A stretch of DNA of 64,000 bases from assembly GCA_934247115.1 (NCBI GenBank), contig CAKQIY010000003.1, positions 1 to 64,000 of the forward strand, given 5' to 3'. The DNA comes from an uncultured Coprococcus sp. GTDB lineage: Bacteria; Bacillota; Clostridia; Lachnospirales; Lachnospiraceae. The stretch's first letter is position 1; each line of letters opens with the position of its first letter. Of this stretch, positions 10,250-17,725 are shown one piece after another. A program made the position numbers and the translations under genes. The notes under the pieces were generated by a model. That model did not search any database. It worked only from the letters and a program-made list of their open reading frames with translations, and was not told the origin of the DNA.

Positions 10250-11665
10250 ATGAGCAACACACCAAGCTTGTCAGCAAGTGACAGAATTTCAATGTTACTT
10301 GATGACTCAAGTTTTGTTGAAATCGGCGCATATGTAACTGCTAGAAATACAGATTTCAACATTCAGGACAAGGATACTCCAAAAGACGGCGTTATAACCG
10401 GCTATGGAGAGATCAATGGCAATTTAGTTTATGTTTACAGCCAGGACGCAAAGGTACTCGGAGGATCTATAGGCGAGATGCATGCCAGAAAGATCGCCAG
10501 ACTTTATGACATGGCTATGAAGATGGGCGCACCTGTTATCGGGCTGATCGACTGTGCAGGTTTAAGACTTCAGGAGGCAACAGATGCACTCAATGCATTT
10601 GGTGAGCTTTACCTCAAGCAGACAGTTGCTTCAGGTGTTATTCCACAGATCACAGCTGTATTTGGAACATGTGGCGGTGGTGCAGCCATCATCCCTAATC
10701 TTACAGATATCACAATCATGACCAAGGAGAATGCAAAGCTCTTTGTCAACAGCCCAAATGCACTTGACGAGAATCGCGCAGAGAAGCTGGATACAGCTGC
10801 TGCAGAGTATGTTGCACAGAACACAGCCAACGTTGACGTTGTATGTGATTCAGAAGCAGAAGTTCTCAGTGCAATCAGAGTTGTCGTAGGCCTTCTTCCT
10901 GCAAACAATGAGGAGAATGCAGAGAGCGCTGTTTGTGAGGACGATGTGAACAGGATCATCCCTGATCTTGCAGCAAAGGCGGGCGATGTAAAGGACGTTA
11001 TAACAGATATAACAGATGATTATTTTGTATTTGAACTCAAAAAGGATTTTGCAGATGATGTTGTAACTGCATTTATCAGGCTTAATGGTGAGACAGTTGG
11101 TGTTGTAGGTAACCAGAAGGATGTTCTCACAACTGCAGGTGCATATAAGGCTGAAGATTTCATTAAGCTTTGTGATTCATTCAATATCCCAGTACTTACA
11201 CTTGTGAATATAAAGGGATTTGCAGCAACAGTCAAAGAGGAGAAGACAATCTCAAAGGCTGTGGCAAAGCTCACATATGCATATGCCAACGCTACAGTAC
11301 CAAAGGTAACTGTTATGCTCGATAAGGCTTATGGAACAGCATATACAGTTATGTGTTCAAAGGCTATAGGAGCTGATGTTGTATTCTCATGGCCAAATGC
11401 AGTGATCGGAACAATGGATCCTGAGATGGCAGTTAAGATCATGTATGAGGATGAGATAGCAGCTGCAGGTGATAAGCTTGCATATATCAAGGAGAAGAAG
11501 GCTGAGTACACAGATGCTCTTTCAGGTGCTGTATCTGCAGCTAGAAGAGGCTATGTGGATGATATAATAGAGCCTGATGCAACAAGAAAGAGAGTTATAG
11601 CAGCATTCGATATGCTTTTTTCAAAGAATGAGGACAGACCATACAAAAAGCACGGTACAATATAA
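10250..11665 (+). CDS. CoA-type biotin-dependent carboxyltransferase (MmdA/12S-like)
   Basis: A 471-residue member of the acyl-CoA carboxyltransferase family (methylmalonyl-CoA decarboxylase alpha, transcarboxylase 12S, propionyl-CoA carboxylase beta). The two crotonase halves are visible. The N-terminal half has LIDCAGLRLQEA and the oxyanion segment CGGGAAIIPNLTD (about residues 141-153). The C-terminal half has LVNIKGF, KAYGTAYTVMCSKAIGADVVF and the closing GYVDDIIEPDATRKR. It is shorter than the usual 505-525. It would move CO2 between an acyl-CoA and biotin on the carrier encoded two genes later. Substrate (methylmalonyl-, malonyl- or glutaconyl-CoA) cannot be assigned by eye. Confidence 0.8.
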   Translation: MSNTPSLSASDRISMLLDDSSFVEIGAYVTARNTDFNIQDKDTPKDGVITGYGEINGNLVYVYSQDAKVLGGSIGEMHARKIARLYDMAMKMGAPVIGLIDCAGLRLQEATDALNAFGELYLKQTVASGVIPQITAVFGTCGGGAAIIPNLTDITIMTKENAKLFVNSPNALDENRAEKLDTAAAEYVAQNTANVDVVCDSEAEVLSAIRVVVGLLPANNEENAESAVCEDDVNRIIPDLAAKAGDVKDVITDITDDYFVFELKKDFADDVVTAFIRLNGETVGVVGNQKDVLTTAGAYKAEDFIKLCDSFNIPVLTLVNIKGFAATVKEEKTISKAVAKLTYAYANATVPKVTVMLDKAYGTAYTVMCSKAIGADVVFSWPNAVIGTMDPEMAVKIMYEDEIAAAGDKLAYIKEKKAEYTDALSGAVSAARRGYVDDIIEPDATRKRVIAAFDMLFSKNEDRPYKKHGTI

Positions 11666-11681
11666 AGGAGTGACAACTTAA

Positions 11682-12632
11682 ATGGAAAAGATAATAAAGA
11701 AAAAGTTATTATTGATAGTTTCTATGTTAGCTGTTACATTCGCGCTCGCAGGTTGTTCATCATCAGATAAGAAAGTTAGCTTCAATTATGATCGAGAAGA
11801 TATGGCAAATTATGCTCAGACATATGCCAAGCAGTGGATCGGTATCACAGAAGTTGAACCGGTATATAATTATGCTGTTGAGAACGGAACTGATGCAGGA
11901 CTCACTGAAAGTGATATAGCTGCTATCAAGGTATTCTCAACTCTTGAAAGTGACTATGGTAAGTTCATAGATTTCAAGCCGGTTGATTATGATGAAGACA
12001 TTGAAGAAGTTGACGACAAAGTTGTTGTGAGCATGTACGCAGAGTGCGCGGACAAGGAAGCTATTGTAAAGGCTACATTTGTAGATAATTCAGTTGTATA
12101 CGAGTACAACAAATATAGATATATGAACCAGAATGGTGTGTCAGAGGAAGATGCAGACAGTTACCTCACATCCGTCGGTGTATTCCCATATAAGATATCT
12201 GAGTTTGAGATCGCAGCGAATCAGACTATGAAGGATAAGATGAAGGATGCCGGAGCAAATACTCTTATAGGTATGGGCATAGTGTTTATTGCTTTGATAT
12301 TTATTTCCTTTATCATCTCACTTCTCAAATATGTTCCGGCTCTTTTAGATAAGGAGACAAGAGAGAAGAGAAAGGCAGAGAAGGCAAAGAAGGCTCAGGA
12401 AGCTGTTGCTGCCGGATCAGATGCCAGCACAACAGGAAGTACACCTGCTCCAGCAGGAATAGTTGATATTGTCAACACAGCAACCGGTGAGAGCGTTATG
12501 AACGATTCAGAGCTTGTTGCAGTTATATCAGCAGCAGTTATGGCAGCACAGGGTGGCAAGACAAGAGCTCGTGTAAACTATCCAAGTAACGATAAGCTGG
12601 TTGTAAGACCAAGAAAAAAGAATAAGAGATAA
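11682..12632 (+). CDS. OadG-like decarboxylase gamma subunit with lipoprotein-type N-terminal domain
   Basis: A 316-residue protein, far longer than the usual OadG/MmdD of about 80-120. It starts with a signal peptide and lipobox ending LAGC (Cys at about 25). A roughly 165-residue acidic extracytoplasmic domain follows, then one strong transmembrane helix (about 190-215), then a Lys/Ala-rich cytoplasmic region. The tail has ELVAVISAAVMAAQ, a sequence typical of OadG C termini. In the known complexes the gamma subunit anchors the carboxyltransferase to the OadB pump. The outer domain has no recognised family. Its place between carboxyltransferase and biotin carrier supports membership in the pump complex. 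Confidence 0.72.
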   Translation: MEKIIKKKLLLIVSMLAVTFALAGCSSSDKKVSFNYDREDMANYAQTYAKQWIGITEVEPVYNYAVENGTDAGLTESDIAAIKVFSTLESDYGKFIDFKPVDYDEDIEEVDDKVVVSMYAECADKEAIVKATFVDNSVVYEYNKYRYMNQNGVSEEDADSYLTSVGVFPYKISEFEIAANQTMKDKMKDAGANTLIGMGIVFIALIFISFIISLLKYVPALLDKETREKRKAEKAKKAQEAVAAGSDASTTGSTPAPAGIVDIVNTATGESVMNDSELVAVISAAVMAAQGGKTRARVNYPSNDKLVVRPRKKNKR

Positions 12633-12651
12633 TTATAGGAGGATAATTGTT

Positions 12652-13029
12652 ATGAAGAATTATAGAATCACAGTTAATGGCACATCATACGATGTATCAG
12701 TTGAAGAGTTATCAGGTGGCGCAGTTTCAGCAGCACCTGTAGCAGCAGCTCCAGTGGCAGCACCTGCACCAGCAGCAGCTCCTGCAGCTCCAGCACCAGC
12801 AGCAGGCGGTGCTGGCAGCATCAAGGTTTCATCACCTATGCCTGGTAAGATCCTTGCAGTAAAGGCTAATGTTGGCGATTCAGTAAAGAAGGGACAGGTA
12901 ATCCTTATCCTTGAGGCTATGAAGATGGAAAACGAAGTTGTTGCTCCGGAAGATGGTACAATCGCAAGCATAGACGTTACAGTAGGCGCTAGTGTTGAGT
13001 CAGGCGATACACTTGCAACACTCAACTAA
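12652..13029 (+). CDS. Biotin carboxyl carrier protein
   Basis: A 125-residue carrier with a short N-terminal domain (MKNYRITVNG), an Ala/Pro-rich flexible linker (about 24-55) and a biotinyl domain. The biotin-accepting lysine is K91 in EAMKMEN. The linker lets the biotin arm swing between the carboxyltransferases and the OadB pump. It closely follows the architecture of MmdC/GcdC and transcarboxylase 1.3S. No biotin protein ligase is encoded in this window. Confidence 0.93.
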   Translation: MKNYRITVNGTSYDVSVEELSGGAVSAAPVAAAPVAAPAPAAAPAAPAPAAGGAGSIKVSSPMPGKILAVKANVGDSVKKGQVILILEAMKMENEVVAPEDGTIASIDVTVGASVESGDTLATLN

Positions 13030-13070
13030 TTGCTTGAATTAGAATAAATCTTATAGGAGGAAACAACTAA

Positions 13071-14201
13071 ATGGGCAGCACAATAGTTGACGTTTTGACA
13101 AATTTAGCTAATCAGACCGGTTTTGCAAGTCTTGACTGGAAGAATTACGTTATGATCCTTATAGCGTTTGCTTTCATGTACCTTGCAATCGGAAAGGGGT
13201 TTGAGCCACTTCTTCTTGTCCCTATCTCATTTGGTATGTTTCTTGTAAACATGTTCCCAGATATTATGGCAGAGGGCGGCTTGTTACATTATTTTTACCT
13301 GCTTGATGAGTGGAGTATCTTACCTTCACTTATATTCATGGGTGTCGGCGCCATGACAGACTTCGGTCCGCTTATCGCGAATCCGAAGAGTTTCCTGCTC
13401 GGCGCAGCAGCTCAGTTCGGTATCTATACAGCTTACTTCCTTGCATTCCTTATGGGATTCAATGGTAAAGAGGCTGCAGCTATATCAATCATCGGTGGTG
13501 CTGATGGTCCTACATCTATCTACCTTGCCGGTAAGCTCGGCATGGGTGGAACACTTCTCGGACCTATAGCAGTTGCGGCATATTCATATATGTCACTTGT
13601 ACCTGTTATACAGCCACCTATCATGAAGGCTCTCACAACAAAGAAGGAGAGACTTGTTAGAATGCCACAGCTCAGACCTGTAACCAAGATCGAGAAGATC
13701 CTCTTCCCTATTATCGTTACACTTGTGGTAGTTCTTATCCTTCCAACAACAGCACCACTTGTAGGTATGCTGATGCTTGGTAACCTCTTCAGAGAGTGCG
13801 GCGTTGTTAAGCAGCTCACAGAGACCGCTTCAAACGCTCTTATGTATATCGTAGTTATCTTACTTGGTACTTCAGTAGGTGCTTCTACAAGTGCAGAGGC
13901 ATTCCTCAAGGTTAGTACACTTAAGATTGTATTGCTCGGACTCATCGCATTCGCTGTAGGTACAGCAGCCGGAGTTCTCTTCGGTAAGCTTATGTGTTGG
14001 GCTACAAAGGGCAAGGTTAATCCGCTTATCGGTTCAGCTGGTGTATCAGCCGTTCCAATGGCAGCCAGAGTTTCACAGAAGGTTGGATCACAGTATGATC
14101 CTACAAACTTCCTTCTGATGAACGCTATGGGACCAAACGTTGCAGGTGTTATCGGTACAGCCGTAGCTGCAGGTACATTCCTTGCAATATTTGGAATTTA
14201 A
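13071..14201 (+). CDS. Na+-translocating decarboxylase beta subunit (OadB/MmdB/GcdB)
   Basis: A 376-residue polytopic membrane protein that decarboxylates carboxybiotin and pumps Na+ outwards. It has the family hallmarks LPSLIFMGVGAMTDFGPLIA (about 83-102), IIGGADGPTSIYLA with the functional Asp (about 140-153) and GPNVAGVIGTAVAAG near the C terminus. About nine hydrophobic segments are present and length is normal. AGGAGG precedes the start. As the only pump gene in the operon it makes the whole cluster a membrane energy-conserving system rather than a purely soluble transcarboxylase. Confidence 0.94.
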   Translation: MGSTIVDVLTNLANQTGFASLDWKNYVMILIAFAFMYLAIGKGFEPLLLVPISFGMFLVNMFPDIMAEGGLLHYFYLLDEWSILPSLIFMGVGAMTDFGPLIANPKSFLLGAAAQFGIYTAYFLAFLMGFNGKEAAAISIIGGADGPTSIYLAGKLGMGGTLLGPIAVAAYSYMSLVPVIQPPIMKALTTKKERLVRMPQLRPVTKIEKILFPIIVTLVVVLILPTTAPLVGMLMLGNLFRECGVVKQLTETASNALMYIVVILLGTSVGASTSAEAFLKVSTLKIVLLGLIAFAVGTAAGVLFGKLMCWATKGKVNPLIGSAGVSAVPMAARVSQKVGSQYDPTNFLLMNAMGPNVAGVIGTAVAAGTFLAIFGI

Positions 14202-14234
14202 TCAGAATTTATATAATTATAGGAGGACGATAAA

Positions 14235-15641
14235 ATGGCAGATAAGAAACCGATAAAGATTACGGAAACTGTACTGCGTGATGCGCACCAGTCACTTATA
14301 GCTACTCGTATGACAACCGAGCAGATGCTTCCTATCATCGACAAGATGGATAAGGTTGGTTATCATTCAGTAGAGTGCTGGGGCGGTGCAACATTCGATG
14401 CATCACTCAGATTCCTTAAGGAGGATCCATGGGAGAGACTCAGAAAGCTCAGAGATGGATTCAAGAATACAAAGCTGCAGATGCTCTTCAGAGGACAGAA
14501 TATCCTCGGATACCGTCATTATGCAGATGATGTTGTAGAGTATTTCGTACAGAAGTCAATCGCAAATGGTATTGATATCATCAGAATATTTGACTGTCTG
14601 AACGATCTTAGAAACCTTCAGACATCAGTTAAGGCTTGTAACAAAGAGGGCGGACATGCCCAGGTAGCTCTTTCATATACACTCGGTGATGCATATACTC
14701 TGGATTACTGGAAGGATATGGCAAAGAGAATCGAGGATATGGGAGCAGATTCAATCTGTATCAAGGATATGGCCGGACTTCTTGTTCCAAATAAGGCTAC
14801 AGAGCTTGTACAGGCGCTCAAGGATGGTTCAAGCCTTCCAATTCAGCTTCATACACATTACACATCAGGTGTAGCTTCAATGACATACCTCAAGGCTGTA
14901 GAGGCCGGATGTGATGTCATCGATACAGCAATCTCACCTCTTGCGCTTGGTACATCACAGCCTGCAACAGAGGTTATGGCCAAGACATTTGAGGGAACAG
15001 AGTTTGATCCAGGTCTGGATCAGAAGCTTCTGGCTGAGATAGCAGACTACTTCAGACCACTCAGAGAAGAGTGGATTGCAAGCGGTCTCTTAAATCCAAA
15101 GGTTCTTGGCGTTAACGTTAAGACACTTCTCTACCAGGTACCTGGTGGAATGCTTTCAAACCTCGTATCACAGCTCAAGGAGATGGGTGCTGAGGATAAG
15201 TTTGAGGCCGTTCTTGAGGAGGTTCCAAGAGTTCGTAAGGACTATGGTGAGCCGCCACTTGTTACTCCTTCAAGCCAGATCGTTGGTACACAGGCAGTTC
15301 TCAACGTCGTAACAGGCGAGAGATACAAGATGTGTACAAAGGAGTCAAAGGCACTTGTACGTGGCGAGTATGGTCAGTCAGTAAAGCCTGTTGATCCAGA
15401 GGTTAAGAAGAAGGTTATCGGCGATGAGGAGCAGATTACATGCCGCCCGGCAGATCTTCTTGAGAACGAGCTCGACAAGATCGAGAAGGAGATGATCCAG
15501 TACAAGAAGCAGGATGAGGATGTACTCACATATGCACTGTTCCCACAGGTTGCAACTGACTTCTTCAAGTACAGAGAGGCTCAGGATAAGAAGGTTGATG
15601 TGTCACTTGTTGACAAGGAGAGCACAGCTTATCCGGTTTAA
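14235..15641 (+). CDS. Oxaloacetate decarboxylase alpha / pyruvate carboxylase B-type carboxyltransferase
   Basis: A 468-residue HMGL-like TIM barrel that transfers CO2 between oxaloacetate/pyruvate and biotin. Family motifs are ITETVLRDAHQSLIATRM at the N terminus, VECWGGATFDASLRFL, FRGQNILGYRHY, the carbamylated-lysine region SICIKDMAGLL and the metal-binding LHTHYTSG. It ends after the conserved carboxyltransferase C-terminal domain and lacks the biotinyl domain found in many OadA proteins, so it must use the separate carrier at 12.65 kb. It resembles the 5S subunit of Propionibacterium transcarboxylase. AGGAGG precedes the start. A strong terminator follows the gene. Confidence 0.9.
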   Translation: MADKKPIKITETVLRDAHQSLIATRMTTEQMLPIIDKMDKVGYHSVECWGGATFDASLRFLKEDPWERLRKLRDGFKNTKLQMLFRGQNILGYRHYADDVVEYFVQKSIANGIDIIRIFDCLNDLRNLQTSVKACNKEGGHAQVALSYTLGDAYTLDYWKDMAKRIEDMGADSICIKDMAGLLVPNKATELVQALKDGSSLPIQLHTHYTSGVASMTYLKAVEAGCDVIDTAISPLALGTSQPATEVMAKTFEGTEFDPGLDQKLLAEIADYFRPLREEWIASGLLNPKVLGVNVKTLLYQVPGGMLSNLVSQLKEMGAEDKFEAVLEEVPRVRKDYGEPPLVTPSSQIVGTQAVLNVVTGERYKMCTKESKALVRGEYGQSVKPVDPEVKKKVIGDEEQITCRPADLLENELDKIEKEMIQYKKQDEDVLTYALFPQVATDFFKYREAQDKKVDVSLVDKESTAYPV

Positions 15642-15676
15642 TGATCGTTAGATGATAATATAAAGATATGCAAACA

Positions 15677-15725
15677 GAGAGACGGAGCTCCGGGTGAGGA
15701 GTCTCTGTCTCTCGATTTTGTTTTA
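15677..15725 (+). terminator. Terminator of the carboxyltransferase/Na+-pump operon
   Basis: A long hairpin: GAGAGACGGAGCTCC pairs with GGAGT-C-TCTGTCTCTC around GGGTGA, with one bulged C and two G-U pairs, followed by GATTTTGTTTT. It defines the operon as 10.25-15.64 kb. Confidence 0.85.
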
Positions 15726-15748
15726 CAATAAAGTTAAGTGGAGAGAAT

Positions 15749-16990
15749 ATGGCTGGAAGAATAGTTGTTATAGGGGCCGGTGCTGCCGGAATAATGGCAG
15801 CGTTATCTGCTGGCAGAGATCGTGAGGTTATACTTCTTGAGAAGAATGACCGAATAGGCAAGAAGTTGTTTATAACGGGCAAGGGGCGTTGCAATGTCAC
15901 AAATGCCTGTGATGCTGATGACTTCTTCGGAGCAGTAGTATCAAACAGCAAATTTATGTATAGTTCGTTTTACACATTTGACAATAATATGATCATGGAT
16001 TATCTGGAAAAGGCTTCATGTCATCTGAAAGTTGAGAGGGGAGGAAGAGTGTTCCCTTCAAGTGATCATTCATCAGATGTGATAGGTGCATTTAAGACAC
16101 TTATAAACAGAAATAAGAATATAGACCTGAGACTTAATTCCAAGGTCATGGGTATAGATATAAATGACGGCAGAGTATCAGCTGTGAGTGTGGCCGGATC
16201 CCAGCCGATAGAGTGTGATTCAGTCATTGTGGCTACAGGGGGATTGTCATATCCACTTACCGGTTCCACAGGTGATGGTTATGAATTTGCTCAAAATTGT
16301 GGGCATAGTATCAGGCAGCTCAGTCCATCTCTTGTGCCTTTCAATATAGAGGAAGCATGCTGTGGCGATATGATGGGACTGTCACTGAGAAATGTGAGTC
16401 TTCATGTATTTTCAGGCAAGAAGAAGATTTTTGAAGAACAGGGAGAACTTTTGTTTACACATTTTGGCATAAGTGGTCCGCTTGTGATAAAAGCATCTGC
16501 ATATATGCACAGATATATCGATAAGGGAATCATGCTTTACATAGATCTGAAACCTGCCATGGATGTAGATATGCTTGATGCTAGAATTCTTAAGGACTTT
16601 AAGAAGTACGCCAATAAGGATTTTAAGAATGCTCTCGGCGATCTACTTCCGGTGAAGATGATAGAACCTGTGGTGGAGAGAACAGGTATAGATCCATACA
16701 AGAAGGTCAACTCCATAACAAGGGAGGAAAGGGAAAAACTTGTGAGTGTACTCAAAAGGTTTGAACTTACATTTGCCGGATTCCGTGGCTATGATGAGGC
16801 GATCATTACCAGAGGAGGAGTGAATGTAAAGGAGGTCAACCCTTCCACAATGGAATCAAAGTTTGTAAATGGACTTTATTTTGCCGGTGAGGTGCTTGAT
16901 CTTGATGCACTGACCGGAGGATTTAATCTTCAGATAGCCTGGTCCACAGGATATGTGGCTGGACTTTCTGCAGCGGAGAGGTTAAAATAG
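15749..16990 (+). CDS. HI0933-family FAD-binding flavoprotein
   Basis: A 413-residue NAD(P)/FAD-dependent oxidoreductase of the HI0933/aminoacetone-oxidase/BaiN group. The Rossmann GAGAAG motif lies in VVIGAGAAGIMAA at the N terminus. It is followed by the family marker KKLFITGKGRCNVTN (about 40-54), VVATGGLSYPLTGSTG (about 166) and the C-terminal GEVLDLDALTGGFNLQIAWSTG FAD-binding block. The physiological substrate of these common clostridial flavoproteins is generally unknown. A second family member is encoded at 61.07 kb. It lies 49 bases before cmk and may be cotranscribed with it. Confidence 0.85.
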   Translation: MAGRIVVIGAGAAGIMAALSAGRDREVILLEKNDRIGKKLFITGKGRCNVTNACDADDFFGAVVSNSKFMYSSFYTFDNNMIMDYLEKASCHLKVERGGRVFPSSDHSSDVIGAFKTLINRNKNIDLRLNSKVMGIDINDGRVSAVSVAGSQPIECDSVIVATGGLSYPLTGSTGDGYEFAQNCGHSIRQLSPSLVPFNIEEACCGDMMGLSLRNVSLHVFSGKKKIFEEQGELLFTHFGISGPLVIKASAYMHRYIDKGIMLYIDLKPAMDVDMLDARILKDFKKYANKDFKNALGDLLPVKMIEPVVERTGIDPYKKVNSITREEREKLVSVLKRFELTFAGFRGYDEAIITRGGVNVKEVNPSTMESKFVNGLYFAGEVLDLDALTGGFNLQIAWSTGYVAGLSAAERLK

Positions 16991-17038
16991 TCGGAGGGCA
17001 TGATATAAGGCTCAAATATAATCAGGAGATGTAAGCGT

Positions 17039-17701
17039 ATGAATATAGCGATAGATGGACCGGCTGGAGCCGGCAAGAGTACTATAGCAAAGCAGGTTGC
17101 AAAAGAACTTGGCTTTATATATGTGGATACCGGAGCGATGTACAGAGCTATTGCTGTGTATCTCATAGAGAATAATATTCCGGTTGAAAATGAGAGCATT
17201 GTTGGGGGCAGTATAGCTGATATATCGATAGAGATAAAGTATGAGGATGATGCACAGCAGGTGTATCTGAACGGCAGGAATGTTACTGGAAATCTCAGAA
17301 CAGAGGCTGTGGGCAATATGGCATCAAAGTCATCTGCACTTCCATGTGTAAGGGAGAAGCTGCTGGATATCCAGAAGAATCTGGCTGCGTCTTATGATGT
17401 AGTCATGGATGGCAGAGATATCGGAACGAATATTCTTCCTAATGCTGAGCTCAAAATATATCTTACAGCTTCAGTTGAAGTCAGAGCTAAGAGAAGATAT
17501 GATGAACTTGTTTCAAAGGGTGAGACCGGGGTAGAACTTGACAGTATAGAGAAGGATATAGCCCAGAGAGACAGACAGGATATGGAACGAAAGATAGCAC
17601 CGCTCAGGAGAGCTGAGAATGCTGTTCTTGTGGACAGCTCAGACATGACTATAGATCAGGTCAAAGAAACAATCATAGGACTTGCAAAAGAGCGAAGATA
17701 A
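17039..17701 (+). CDS. cmk: Cytidylate kinase
   Basis: (d)CMP kinase of 220 residues, phosphorylating CMP and dCMP with ATP. The P-loop GPAGAGKST lies at residues 6-14. The CMP-binding NMP region shows YVDTGAMYRAI (about 29-39), and the DGRDIGTNI motif with its CMP-contacting Arg and Asp is at about 123. The lid ends in QRDRQDMERKIAPL. It sits directly before ispH-rpsA, the common clostridial cmk-ispH-rpsA arrangement. Confidence 0.96.
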   Translation: MNIAIDGPAGAGKSTIAKQVAKELGFIYVDTGAMYRAIAVYLIENNIPVENESIVGGSIADISIEIKYEDDAQQVYLNGRNVTGNLRTEAVGNMASKSSALPCVREKLLDIQKNLAASYDVVMDGRDIGTNILPNAELKIYLTASVEVRAKRRYDELVSKGETGVELDSIEKDIAQRDRQDMERKIAPLRRAENAVLVDSSDMTIDQVKETIIGLAKERR

Positions 17702-17725
17702 TTATATTATAGGGATGGTTCTAAC

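Noticed and set aside
12660..13025. Open frame antisense to the biotin carrier gene
   Set aside because: It arises from the Ala/Pro-rich linker (GCA/CCA repeats read backwards); no ribosome site and no family features.
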